Shown here piece by piece: positions 24,034-36,268 of a stretch of 64,000 bases of DNA. The stretch lies in assembly GCA_025890175.1 (NCBI GenBank), contig JANPYM010000005.1, positions 655,085 through 719,084 on the forward strand. Direction: 5' to 3'. The notes under the pieces were generated by a model. That model was given only the letters and a program-made list of their open reading frames with translations. It was not told the DNA's origin and searched no databases. Made by a program: the position numbers and the translations under genes. Positions within the stretch are counted from its first letter, which is position 1. Every line of letters begins with the position of its first letter. This DNA is from Ciborinia camelliae. Its lineage: Eukaryota; Ascomycota; Leotiomycetes; Helotiales; Sclerotiniaceae.

Positions 24034-25417
24034 ATGGGCAGTATGGGATTTGAACAGGAGAAACTAAACCTTTGGTTGGATTGTGATCCAGGTATGAACC
24101 ATTTCAGCGACATCGGAGTCATCTGCTTACACTTTCTGCATAGGTCACGATGTAAGTTATATATCTTTGTATCTGCCAAAGCAAATGCACGTTGGAAGTC
24201 GGGCTATGTCTCACATTCCGTTGATTTCAGGCTTAAGCCACAAGGTGGTTTTATGCAAATATCCAAAGACTGAAAGTCACGTAGTTACATGACTGTTCCT
24301 CCTTTCTGCACAATAACAATAATCTCTTGATATCCCCAAAAAAATAAAAAGCTGAATAAATCCCCAGGATGCATTCGCCATACTCCTGTCCGTCTATCAC
24401 CCTTCCCTCAACCTCCTTGGAATCTCCACCGTTCATGGAAATTCCTCCATAAACCACACAACCTACAATGCCACCTCGCTCCTCACCTCCATGTCGGCAA
24501 CCCACATCCCCGTATACCGCGGGTCTGGCGCCGGGTTAGTACGTCCGGGAGTCCATGCTCCTGCCATCCATGGAGAATCCGGGTTGGAAGGAACCGAACT
24601 CTTACCTACACCTGCCAAGGGACCCGTTGATGAGCCGGCTATTGATGCTATGGCCAAAGCTCTGTTTGCCACGCCAAAGGATTCGACGTGGGTGGTTGCC
24701 ACGGGTGCTTTGACGAATATTGCCTTGTGTTTTCGGAAATATGAGGGGTTGGCTGAGCATATTAAGGGATTGAGTATCATGGGTGGTGCAGTGGGTAATG
24801 GATTCACGAACGCTGTTCTAGGCAGAGTGGATCATAAAGAAAGGATTGGAAATTGGAGTATTTGGGCCGAGTTTAATATTCTGGTTGATCCAGAAGCTGC
24901 AGCTTTTATTTTCGAACATCAGGTATTGAAGAGGAAGGCTGTTTTGATCCCACTAGATATTACGCATCAGGTTTTAGCTACGAAGGAGGTGCAGGATATG
25001 TTGGGGGGTGGCAAAGAGGGGAAGGGCAAGAGTACGCTGAGGACGATGTTGGTGGAGTTGCTTACCTTTTTTGCGGCTACTTATGATAGGGTATTTGGAA
25101 TGAGTGATGGGCCACCGTTGCATGATCCGTTGGCTGTGGCTGTTATTATGGACGGGATCATGGGTGCAGAGATTCCGTTCTATGATTTCAAGGATGGGGG
25201 AAAGAGGGAGAGATTTGAGGTTAAAGTCATCACTGAGGGAACCCATGATGATGCTCAAAATGGATCGGAGACTGGTAGAACTATCATTAAACTGCTCCCT
25301 GACGGGGAGGAGGGTGTCAAAATCCCTAGGGGCTTAGATATCAAGAGGTTCTGGGAAACAGTGGAAGATTGTCTATCTAGAGCTGATGCCGCGAATAAGG
25401 CGAATGGAATGGTATAA
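24034..25417 (+). CDS. Inosine/uridine-preferring nucleoside hydrolase
   Basis: Hydrolyses the N-glycosidic bond of ribonucleosides in purine/pyrimidine salvage. Three exons: 24034-24091, an 8-nt microexon 24144-24151, and 24368-25417. Together they give 371 aa. The exons meet exactly in the calcium-binding signature: LWLDCDPG, then HD, then DAFAILLSVYHP, restoring DxDPGHDD. Further family motifs are GISTVHGN, PVYRG, ATGALTNIALCF, MGGAVGNG, EFNILVDPEAA, IPLDITH and HDPLAVA. Without the microexon the catalytic signature is lost and the frame breaks, so the model is well constrained. The gene is cytosolic by absence of a signal peptide. Its 3' end faces the PYM gene 158 bp away. Confidence 0.92.
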
Positions 25418-25575
25418 GAAAATTCATCTCGTGATCATGAATCTGTCTATTCATACTGTATAACTCCAACAATGCGCTTTTTGCGCCGAAAATGCCACCG
25501 CTGTCCGTTCCCACACCCAAAAATAACGCCGTTTGTTGAATGATGTTTTGTACTGGTGAGATCAAACTACCAAAA

Positions 25576-26235
25576 TCACACCTTCGTATCCTCTGGAGAT
25601 GTTGTCTCTTCCGTGCTCGGAGAAGCTTTCGCATTATCCTTGGCCTTTGGTTCCCCCTCGGCGTCAAATCCAAGCTGATCCAATTCCCTGATTAACTCAT
25701 TAATCTTAATGACCTTTGCGAACTGCTCCGGCAGCAGCTTAGCGCCATCCTGCTGACTCTTCTCCTTCAACTCCTTAGCCTGCTTCAACTTTTTCTTCAA
25801 ATTCCTAGCCTTCTTTTCCCTCTCGGCCTCGGGATCAACCTCTTCCTTCTTTGCAACCTCGACCTCGTTCTTCTCATCCCTCCAATTATCGGCCTGGCTT
25901 CCCTTCCCTTCACCATTTCCCTCTTTGGAATTCTCGGCAGCCTTCTTTCTCGCCTCTCTTCTTTTGGCATTTTTGTTGCTTGCAGCTGTTCCCGCGGTGC
26001 TGGAATCATCATCCTTCAGGCCCTCGGCCCCAGGTGGACCCCGACTACCACGATTCTTCCACGTCTCCGCGGTTCGGTTTTTGTAGACTTCGACATCCTC
26101 GGGTGGTTTGTATCCTGGGCGGATCTTGATTTCTTTTCGTTTGGTGCCGTCGGCGCGGGTGGATGATGGGATGTGTCGATCGCCCGTTTGTGTTTCAACG
26201 ATGCCCGCTTTGGAGGGGGTGGGTACTGAGGGCAT
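25576..26235 (-). CDS. pym1: PYM (partner of Y14-Mago), exon-junction-complex disassembly factor
   Basis: 219-aa protein starting at MPSVPTPSKAG; upstream codons in the same frame look like leader. The N-terminal 55 residues carry the Mago-binding signature: GDRHIPSSTRADGTKRKE followed by IRPGYKPPEDVEVYKNR, as in animal PYM/WIBG. The middle is Lys/Glu-rich (KNAKRREARKKAAE, then a KKKLKQAKELKEK helix), and the C-terminal helical segment (ELIRELDQLGF) resembles the conserved PYM tail. In animals PYM binds Mago-Y14 and the small ribosomal subunit and strips exon junction complexes from spliced mRNA. The role here is inferred from the family. Confidence 0.85.
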   Translation of the reverse strand: MPSVPTPSKAGIVETQTGDRHIPSSTRADGTKRKEIKIRPGYKPPEDVEVYKNRTAETWKNRGSRGPPGAEGLKDDDSSTAGTAASNKNAKRREARKKAAENSKEGNGEGKGSQADNWRDEKNEVEVAKKEEVDPEAEREKKARNLKKKLKQAKELKEKSQQDGAKLLPEQFAKVIKINELIRELDQLGFDAEGEPKAKDNAKASPSTEETTSPEDTKV

Positions 26236-27638
26236 GTTTGTAATTTGAGGGACGTATCCCTTTGGAAATGGTTCCAAAATTTGTAGTGTGAGAGTATAGA
26301 GATCGATTCTGTTCAGTTTCCGAAATCCGGGAAGAGTTGAGGACAGTCGTTTTTTAAATAGATATGAAACCCGGTCGTTATTTATGCCCAGGTGGTAATC
26401 GAGAGGCGGAGATTCCGCATACAACCCCACATTATAGCATAAGCGATAAAAAGATAGCGTTTGTACAAATGATATATAATTATTTGCGCTATGGCTATAT
26501 TAAATTAATATATCGTGTATTAATCGCTTATTATATCGCTGTTGTTAAAAATGAAAATATACTATAGATGAAGAGAAGAGAAGGGAAAAGGAGGGGAGAG
26601 GAGGAGGGGGGACCTCTACTTATCGATTAAATGCTCTTATAACGCGTTCGACATTCTCTTATAATACTTCGCCAACGAAATGTCGATTCCAAATATAATT
26701 TTTTCAATTTGAAAATAAACATTTAAACATAAATTAAAATTAACACCGCGCCAACGACCCCCCCCCCTCCTCTCCCCTCCTCTCCCCTCCTCTCCCCTCC
26801 TCTCCCCTCCTCTCCCCTCCTCTCCCCTCCTCTCCCCTCCTCTCCCCTCCTCTCCCCTCCTCTCCCCTCCTCTCCCCTCCTCTCCCCTCCTCTCCCCTCC
26901 TCTCCCCTCCTCTCCCCTCCCTTTCTTTCCCTTTTAATTGACTAGAGGAAAAAGAGCGATATAAAAGTTAGCAAAATTAAAGCAACGATAAGATAAAAAC
27001 GCGTAAAAAGATAGAAACGTATAAAACGAAATAAAAAACGCGTAATAAAAAAAAAGAAAAAAAAAGATATATATAAATATTATTAAAAATACTTATAATT
27101 ATCAACATTAATAAAAAAATATATAATACATCTTTATTATTGGTATAGTGAAAGTATATAAGAAGAACGAAGTTCTCATTATACTATCTAGAATGATTAT
27201 ATACTGATTGTGGCTGTGCAGCTAGTATTAGCGTAAAAGTAATGATTTTTTTATTTAAAAAAAGAATGCCTGAATGCCTGATTTGTATAAAATATTGAAA
27301 TTTCCAAGTTACCTACCGTAAGGTGGCAGGCAATGGTTTGCGCGATGGGAGTTTTATCAGCTGGAGTGTTTTCCTATTAAATAATGGAAGCCTGAGCTTG
27401 CTTAAAACAAGAAGAAGTGGGTCGGCCAGAACACACGATATTCATGAGGCTGAGGCTGTTATACCCAAATTATTGACCAATCAAAAGCGAGTCGATATGA
27501 CCATCGGGATTTTGCGTTGTTTTGCCGGAAAGCCAAAATTCGTCCAATTGCTCTACCAGTTGACAACTTCAATTTAAGGAACTACTTCACTCGATAAGCT
27601 GTCTCTACTGATCTGCGAAAAGCATTGAATATTTCGCC
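26236..27638. other. AT-rich island with minisatellite
   Basis: About 1.4 kb. Bases 26400-26560 and 26930-27300 are extremely AT-rich with many TA, ATA and AAAA words and almost no coding potential, resembling DNA degraded by repeat-induced point mutation. A purine-rich tract at about 26572-26612 and the pyrimidine minisatellite at 26759-26940 are roughly reverse complements, giving a large imperfect inverted repeat with a 150-bp AT-rich centre. No gene is supported. Confidence 0.55.
26771..26920. repeat. Minisatellite, 10-bp unit, 15 exact copies
   Basis: The unit TCTCCCCTCC is repeated 15 times without a mismatch, preceded by a run of nine C and a partial unit, and followed by CTTTCTTTCCC. 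One strand is purely pyrimidine, so the tract could form triplex DNA. Perfect identity of the units suggests recent expansion or replication slippage. Confidence 0.97.
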
Positions 27639-28105
27639 ATGGTATGTTCAAAATATAAGCTATTCATGATATCTCTAGGGCTCTGCTAACATCCGTAATC
27701 GCAGTCCGCAAGCCGTCCTCTTTACAAGTCAGTTACCATCCCTCAATGCGCCCACCACAACACGACGATTGCGAAGGGAAACACCTGAGGGAATATATGA
27801 GCTAATGGTTATTGGAATCTAGCTTCTTCTTCCGAAAGAACTATGTGTTCCTTGGTGCAGTTTTCGGAGCTGCTTTCGGGTTTGAGATGTATGTTTACTA
27901 GCACAACCGGGATGCCAGGAGCAGGAACTGTCAACTGATACATTTCAGGGCATACGATTCAATCACAGATAAAGTTTGGGATTCCATAAACAAGGGCGTA
28001 AGTTATTCAACCCGGCAAATATGGAGGAGCTGTGCTGATGAATATGAACAGCGCCAATGGAAAGACATCCGATCGAGATATGTTGAGGCTGCGGACGACG
28101 AATAG
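27639..28105 (+). CDS. qcr9: Ubiquinol-cytochrome c reductase subunit 9 (complex III)
   Basis: A 64-aa protein assembled from five exons: 27639-27641 (just ATG), 27705-27727, 27823-27888, 27949-27997 and 28052-28105. All junctions keep phase, and the donors are GTATGT, GTCAGT, GTATGT and GTAAGT. The product begins MSASRPLYNFFFRKN, has one transmembrane segment (YVFLGAVFGAAFGFEMAYD) and ends GRQWKDIRSRYVEAADDE, matching the Qcr9/UCRC family (basic start, single helix, W-x-N/S-x-N-x-G-K/R-x-W-K-D motif). Qcr9 is a small subunit of respiratory complex III in the inner mitochondrial membrane, near the Rieske protein. No single exon exceeds 66 nt, so simple open-frame searches miss it. The exact second donor (GTCAGT) is the weakest junction. 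Confidence 0.9.
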
Positions 28106-28959
28106 AGGCTTGAAGGGGATATGAGGATGTTAGGGGAAAGAATCGGGGCATCAGTATTGGGCAGGGAAGTTTCATTGGAAGTGTATAAAAGACAATCCAG
28201 ATTGTAGCACCATACAGGCATAAAAGCAAGATTGCAAAGACGGTACTACGATGATATTGCCTCCGGTGATATTCTTCATAGATTTTGTGGGAATTAGAAG
28301 TTTTGTATATGTGAATCCAGGCCAGTGAGTAGGTCTGGCATGAAAGTTGATTTTGAGCTTCCCATTTTGGTCATCACTCATTGTAAAGCCCAACTTGAGA
28401 CCAACAGTTGGACATTGAGGAGTACCATGTCGCATCTAGGTCAATGACAATTCATTCGATTGTAGAATATACAATCGAATAGATAATCGAGTGTAAGTTC
28501 ACGTATTCGAGATATCACATTTTATTCAAGCCCGCCATTTGATGGGGAAATCCAAGTCCAGATATTAGATACCGCACTGGGTTATTTGGTGCTTTGCCTT
28601 TGTGGAAGCTCATGAAACAATGGTTTGTTGCCCCCCGCCACAATTCATTCATCCAACAGCTCCTCCACAAATGAATCAAAACCTCCACAACATAGAAACC
28701 TAGGTACACAAGAATCGTGCAATCTAAGTTATATTCAAGAGCTTATCTAATTTCAAATACAACTTCACCTTCCTTTCAAATCTGTGAGCATTTGAGTTTC
28801 ATTTACATTCCGACACTTCGTCTCGCCGCCTTCCGGCAACTGCGATACCGATAACGATTCTTTATCGATGAACAAAGCACATCACAACCGTCATACAGTA
28901 AAACGTATCAATTCCTGCAGGAGACAGGAACTTCTCCTTCTGTGCAGTTCCAAGAAGGC
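28106..28959. other. Intergenic region with the ubr1 leader
   Basis: About 850 bp between qcr9 and ubr1, both on the plus strand. It contains the qcr9 terminator and the ubr1 promoter. No gene or repeat is supported. Confidence 0.5.
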
Positions 28960-31900
28960 ATGGCAGAAGAATCTATGCCCTCGAGGCAGCTCTGCGAATT
29001 CCTGAAAACATTACCCCGCGTCTACAAGAATCGGTACACAGAGCAAGCGGAACGCGATCTACTTCAGAGTCTCTTCTGGTCTCTCGCTGGTGGACGAACA
29101 GAACACTTAAACCTCTTCTTCCCAGAGCATTCGAGACCATCAGCCACTGAATCATGGAAGTTGAGGAAAGCGCAAGGAGGAACCGATGGCGACGAGTTTA
29201 CAGAAGCGGCCAGAGGGAAAGTTTGCGGACATATATTCAAGAATGGAGAAGCTACATATCGATGTAAAACTTGCAGTTCTGATGACACATGCGTACTTTG
29301 TAGTCGATGTTACGATTCCTCGGATCATACAGGGCATATGGTGTATGTAAGTGTGTCATTAGGCAACAGCGGATGTTGCGACTGTGGAGATCCAGAGGCA
29401 TGGCGTCTACCGGTACATTGCTCGATACATACAGCACATGGCCCTGGCTCAAAGAGTGAAGACAAGGGAAAAACGGTCGGTCTGCCAGAGGAATTGGTAG
29501 AAAGTATACGAATGACCATTGGAAGGGCTTTCGATTACATTTGTGATGTTATATCATGTTCGCCGGAACAGTTACGATTACCCAAATCGAAGGAGTCTAT
29601 ACAGTCAGATGAGAGAAGGTCACGTCTGACGTCTTCGTACTATAATGGAGATATCATTGAGGATCCTTGCGAATATGCACTTCTTCTTTGGAACGATGAA
29701 AAGCACACTGTCAACGAGGTTCGAGATCAGGTGGCAAGAGCTTGCAAAGTGACAAACGCGGAGGGTATGCAGCGAGCGCATGAGACTGATGATATCGGTC
29801 GTAGTGTCATCAAATATAGCACCGACATTGACAAATTACTGCGAGTCTCGCGGGTTGTTGAACAAATCAAAGTCACGGTTACAATTCGCTCCGCTCGGGA
29901 TACTTTCAGGGAGCAGATGTGTGGAACTATTATTGAATGGCTCAGTGATATTTCTGGTTGCAGTGTCGGCCCAGATCACAACATATTACGCCAGGTCGTC
30001 TGTGAAGAGATGCTCAAGCAGTGGAGTCGGGGAAGCGAGGCTAGCAATGCCGACATAGGGTTGAATGGAATCGATGATCATGAAAAAGAGGAATCCCTAT
30101 GGTCAGATGTTGAACAGCGGGCTCTCAGACATATTAGAGATCGCCAAACTCGGGCTTTGGCGGTAATGGCTGCTGTCGCTGCTAATGATACAGATTCCGA
30201 TGACACTGATAATGGTGATGATGATCGGTTTGGTACTCTGTTTGATGGTCCCAATCCATTCCTTGTTCACACCGTTGATGATGACGATGAAGATGGTTCC
30301 AGCGATGAAGAAGTAGAATTAGTTCAGTTTGACCCCACGGAGCTGAGGGTTCTGCAGCCCACGAGACAACAAGCCATACCTCGACCGGAAACCGAAACTG
30401 ATAACGATGGAGATGTTGATATGATTGGAGGAGTGGACGATGGGGCATTAGAGGTACAAGAAGCTACTTTGGCTGGGTATCCACCACCGCCACCACCGCC
30501 CCCTGCCCCTCAAAGAGTCACCAGGGATCGTGATCTTACACCCTCAGATTCTGATACTGCGGAGATGCAGCCTCTCATATCAGATAATGTCTATGCGAAA
30601 GCCAAGATGGAAATCCCAAAGACTCCCAAAAATCCATTAAAGAAAGAAATAGCAAAACCCGCTAGGTATTGGCTTGAAAGTCCTCCTGGTTATACAGACA
30701 GGGAGTCTGTTCCATTACATGAAGATCTTTGGAATAAAGTACGATTAGATTGGCTTATTTTATTCGACTTGAGGATGTGGAAGAAAGTTCGAGTCGACCT
30801 TCGTGAGCTCTATATCTCGACCGTGGTATCAATACCAGAGTTCAAGCGTGTGCTTGGTCTACGCTTTGCAGGTCTTTACACGACTCTTGCGCAACTTTAC
30901 CTTATTGCCGACAGAGAACCAGATCACTCGATTATCAACATTTCCCTGCAAATGTTGACCACTCCATCAATCACAGCCGAAATTGTCGAAAGAGGAAATT
31001 TCCTAACGAACTTGATGGCAATTCTATATACTTTCCTTACTACACGACAGGTTGGACACCCTTATGAGATTTTCCCAAATGCCACATTGGCTTTCGACTC
31101 GGGATCTGTAACCAACCGACGAATGTACCATTTCTTCATGGATCTGAAATATTTGTTCGGGTCCGAGCACGTACAGGAAAAGCTTCGCACGGATGAGAGA
31201 TACATGCTCCAGTTCTTGGACTTGGTCAAACTCCATCAAGGCATTTGTCCTAATGTCAGGGCAGTTGGCGAGCATGTGGAGTATGAAACGGATGCTTGGA
31301 TTAGTGCCTCATTGATTACCCGAGAAATCAATCGGTTGTGTAGGCAATTCTCAGAATCTTTCAAATGGACTCCTGGCGAATCTACGGAGCCTGTTTGCAG
31401 GGCAATCCGAACTGCAGCAAAGTCTGTTATTCTCAGCTCGTTAGGTACTGAGAGAAAGCGTTTCATCCAAGCAGAAATCAAGGACGAAGTGAAATTCAAG
31501 AAAGTGGCTGATTATGAATTCGATACTACCGAACAGTCGAACAGTGTTGTTCAACATTCAGTCGTCAAGTTTGTGGTAGAGTCACAACCCATTAGTTTCC
31601 ACCACGCTCTCCACTATACTCTATCCTGGCTCATCGAGAGCGGCAAAAGCATGCCACGGCAAGAACTTATCCAGCTACTTAGCTTCACTACTCAAGAACT
31701 TTTTGCAAAACCTAAGTCTATGGGTCAACGGACTATGCCAAGCCAACAGTACTCACCAGAAGATCATTTAATGGCAGCTTTTGACTACCCTTTGCGTGTC
31801 TGCGCATGGCTGGCCCAGATGAAAGCTAATATGTGGGTTCGAAACGGTATGAGTCTCCGTCACCAACAGGGAACATACCGTGGGGTCACTCTCCGTGATG

Positions 31901-34900
31901 TATCGCATCATCGGGATATTTTCCTTCTTCAGACTGCCATGGTTGTCTGCCCGCCTGCTCGTATGCTAGCATCTATTATCGATCGATTTGGTCTTGAGCA
32001 ATGGATGAAGGGATTGTATGAAGCTAAGTCGGATGGAGTCGATGATGGGCAGATTCTTGATATTGCAGAGGATTTGATACATCTTCTCATCGTTTTGATC
32101 AGTGACCGTACGTCTTTGGTTTCGAATGATGATGACCCTGGATCTCATATCATGGCTATGCGTCGAGACATCACTCATGTTCTTTGCTTTAAGCCACTTT
32201 CATTCACTGAGATCTGTAGCAAGCTACCTGATAAGTTCCAAGATCAAGAAGAATGTCAAGATATTCTGGATGAAATGACAAATTTCAAGCCCCCAGAGGG
32301 TCTATCCGATGTTGGAACTTTTGAGCTTAAGGAGCAGTACTTGGAAGATATTGATCCTTATATCGCTCATTATAGCAAGAATCAAAGAGAAGAGTCTGAG
32401 AATACTTACAAAGCTTGGGTGGCAAAGAAAACGGGAAGACCACTTGCCGAAATTGTCTTTGAGCCCAAGTTGCGGCCTATTGAGTCTGGCGCTTTTTCAG
32501 ACTTAGCAGCTTTTACACGAACAGGAATGTTTGCTCAGATCGTTTATTATGCCCTTTTGTACCCATTGGTGGCAGATAAGCTCACGCCAGCTGTACCTGT
32601 GACGCGAGTAGAAGCATTTTTGCATGTGGTTTTGCACCTAGTACTTATTGCCATATCGGAGGATAGAACAGATGAGGATGAGATGTCCGAAGAGTCTCTG
32701 GAGTCATTTATCTACATCGCGCTTACATGCAATGCACGAAGCAATTTCTCGCCAAGTGCTCCCGCATCGAAAACAATCGTCGCTATTTTGGAAATGCTCT
32801 CACGAAAGGAGGAATTTAAAACATGCCACCCCAAGATTACTCTAGTATTGAAGAGAATGAAGCAGCGAAGACCTAGAAACTTTGCGACTGCCTTTTCACG
32901 ATTAGGTGTTCCTGTTGATAGGATATCCACCGCTTCGCCTGCAAATAATAATGCTCTTGAAGATAAAGAGAAGAAAAAGCAAGCTGCACTAGAGCGTCAA
33001 AAGAGGGTTATGGCACAATTCCAGCAACAACAGAAGAACTTCCTTGACAACCAGGGAGATATTGATTGGGGTGAAGATGATATTAGTGATTCAGACATGG
33101 AATCCGAAGGCGAGAGCTCGAAGACTTATTATCAATACCCCTCGGGAACTTGTATTCTTTGCCAAGAAGAAACCAAAGATGGTCGTCTTTATGGAACATT
33201 TGCACTGATGACTACAAGTTCGGTCCTGCGCCAAACGGATATGTCAGATCCAGACTTTGTTCGCGAAGCTGCAAATGTTCCTTCCAATTTAGATCAGTCT
33301 GCAGAAGATATTCGACCATTTGGAGTTTCTGGTGCAAATAGAGAACAAGTTCATAAAGTAACTTCTAGTGGTGTAGATATTGTCACAGAACGCTCCTTCA
33401 TTGGCAAGGGATTTCCATCCGAATTTACACGACCTGGCCCGGTATCTGTTGGTTGTGGACACATCATGCATTACAAGTGTTTCGAGGTTTACTATGAAGC
33501 TTCAAATAGACGACATCAGCATCAAATTGCCCGACATCACCCCGAGAAGCTTGAGTTGAATGAATTTGTCTGTCCGCTATGTAAAGCTTTAGGGAACTCA
33601 TTCTTACCGATCATTTGGTCTCCAAAGGAAGAGATTTATCTTGGCCCTCTCAAAACGGCAGATACTTTTGATGATTGGATCGAAAAGTTTGCTGGTGCCT
33701 CCCCACATCCTCGAACCGAGAGGATAAATGAACTTGGTAGCGCTCACAACTATGATAACAAGGCCGACTTTCCTTCAAGCCGACGAACTATGCAAATTTT
33801 CAAAAAGCATAACGATGACACTATGGCCAGTCCTTTGGTATCTAAGATGCCTGAACTATTAATGGATGCTTGGGATCCACCATCACCTACTCATTGGTCA
33901 CCATTCACTCCACAACGAACTACTCTTCCGCCAGATATCGCGAACGCTATATGGTCCGAAAATTCCTTGCCCCTTCCAGGTGATAGAGCATCCAACACAA
34001 CCTCGTCTGTGCGAGAATTAACCGATATATATCGAAGGCTTCGAGACACTATGACTAAAAATAAATTGAAGACGAGCCATAAGGACAAACTTTCAATTCG
34101 CCAAGAGAGAGACTTCTGTTCCAGTGATATATTAGCGAAGGCCCTGGGATCTTCCATCTCCGCAGTTGAGATTCAACACCGTGGTGTTGCAGCATTGCCT
34201 GGACAAACTTTCTTGGAAAGTCTTCCGCAACAAGCCCTTACCCACCTTCGGATATTGTCCGAAACTGCATTGTCTTACGTTACGGTTGGGGGGCTTAAAC
34301 TTGCTGGAGATAATAGAGTCGCTCAAGAATTCAGTGCAGACTATGAGGTTCAATATACTCGACTATTCGAAAACCCCGCATATTCCAAATTCTGCCTGCC
34401 ATTTGATATAGAATTGGAACCGTTGCTTTTTCAGGATCCCTTTATCTTCTTGGCTGAAGCCTCCCTATGTCTCGCGCTCGTCGATGATATTGAAATTCTT
34501 CATCTTGTTCGTCTCTGCTATTTAGCAGAGTTGACAAAGGTGGTTATGCAATTGGGACGACACATTGATAAATTGAAATGGTACAATATGACCGAGATCT
34601 ATCGGCAAAAGGGATTCGACAAATTTGGAGAATTTTGTCGCCACGTCCAAGCACAAGACATCAAGGATAGTGCGTCTTCAGAATTTACTAGTCTACATGC
34701 TTTCGAAACCCTAGAGGATTGTCGTTCATTCGTGCAAAATTATGCACTGGTATATCTCAGAAAGGTTATGATTCTCTTGAATGTTCGCTATGGCATCGCT
34801 TTCAAAAACCACGTTTCGTCTGACTCTGCTATGGATGAGCTCGATCGCCTGACTGAAGCGCTATTTTTGCCTACCTTCAGTGAGATGTTCGCTCACTTTG

Positions 34901-35755
34901 GTAATCGAGATGGAACAATCCCATCTTTAGTTTCGCGTTGGATCCACCATGCAAATTTCTTCAACGATGTTTCGATCTCCAATTCACAACATTCACAACA
35001 ATGGCAAAGCTTTAGCAACGACATTAGCTTTATGAACGACATAACCCGTGTTCCTTTCGAAATGCCTGGTGACCAAATAGATTTCACAAAGTCCCTCATC
35101 GCTAATGCCAGTGAAGGTAACTTGAAGGCATTAAGATTAAAGAGTCGTCTTAATGGTTTTAATAATGGGATGTGTATCAGTCATCCCACTATCTTCGAAC
35201 TGATTGGTCTTCCGAAAAATTACGATACGCTTATGGAGGAAACCATGAAGAGACGCTGTCCTAATAGCAAGAGAGATATTCAAGATCCGATGTTGTGTCT
35301 TTTCTGTGGTGAAATCTTCTGCGGTCAGAGTATCTGTTGTTCTAGAGATGGTCCGGAGAAACCAAATGGTGGGCCGAGGGATAAAATTGGTGGCGGGCAA
35401 CAGCATATGCTTAAGTACGTCCCTCCTTCCCTTACTCCCTTTCTTCCCTTTCTTCCTTCTCTCACATAACTAACAAACAAAAAACAGATGTCAGAAAAAC
35501 ACTGCCCTCTTCCTTAACATCCGCAAATGCTGCATCTTCTATCTCTACCGTACCAGTGGCTCCTGGATGGTCGCTCCATATATTGATAAATATGGAGAGG
35601 TAGATCCAGGGCTAAGACACAGTCGACAACTTTTCTTGAATCAGAAGAGGTATGATGCGCTTCTTAGAACGGTTTGGTTGAGTCATGGGATCCCCAGTGT
35701 TATTAGTAGGAAGTTGGAGATGGATATTAATAATGGGGGATGGGAGACTATTTGA
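28960..35755 (+). CDS. ubr1: E3 ubiquitin ligase Ubr1 (N-recognin of the N-degron pathway)
   Basis: Exons 28960-35414 and 35488-35755 (donor GTACGT, acceptor ACAG) encode 2240 aa, near the usual size. The start is the ATG of MAEESMPSRQL; the upstream in-frame GTG is not needed. The UBR box, which binds basic N-terminal residues, is at about residues 88-158 (CGHIFKNGEATYRC, CSRCYDSSDHTGH, CCDCGDPEAW). A ClpS-like N-domain follows at about 235-315 (ALLLWNDEKHTVNEV). An acidic Asp/Glu block and a polyproline run lie near 410-515. The variant RING at about 1395-1540 has CILCQEE, GCGHIMHYKCF and FVCPLCKA with a long insert. The C-terminal autoinhibitory region holds Cys pairs (CLFCGEIFCGQSICC), and the last exon continues CQKNTALFLNIRKC. 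Cytosolic/nuclear; works with a Rad6-type E2 to target N-degron substrates to the proteasome. Confidence 0.97.
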
Positions 35756-36268
35756 GAGGGTTGTGATTGAGGGAGCGGGGAATGGCGGAGGGAGGTATGG
35801 AGGTATGGAGGTAGGGAGGTAGGGAGATAGGGATGAAGGGATGCGTGGATTGATTGAATGGGCGTTTAGGAAGTTTGTTATGAATATCATGAATGAGGGT
35901 TACTTGGTTCGTAGAGGCCATTTTTCTCTTATGAGCAAGTATAGTTTGGTAATGGATTTATGAATTGGGGCGCAATTGAATATCCTTAGATTATTCGATT
36001 AGTTTTCTTGATATGTATGTATGTGAATTTTGTTTGAAAAGAGGACTGATATATGAACAGTCCTTGATGGATGTTGTAGAGTTTTTGTCATTAGATAGGG
36101 GCCTGTAGGAGCCGATTACGGTTCCGATTATGTAATAAATCAATTTACGATCACGTGGTTGCGCGAATAGATCGCGTCTCAAGACCTCGCTACTGACATT
36201 GTGAAAGCGACTTTCACTGTCTCATTGAACTTCATAAAATGTAATAGCCCCGCAATAGAGCCTGAGAA
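35756..36268. other. Intergenic spacer between ubr1 and hrq1
   Basis: About 510 bp between two plus-strand genes. The first part is purine-rich (GGGAGGTAGGGAGATAGGGATG, imperfect GGAGGTAT/GGAGGTAG repeats around 35793-35835). The second part should hold the hrq1 promoter. No RNA gene or element is recognised. Confidence 0.5.

Noticed and set aside
26771..26920. Regular array considered as a CRISPR
   Set aside because: Units are contiguous 10-mers without spacers in a eukaryotic genome; it is a minisatellite.
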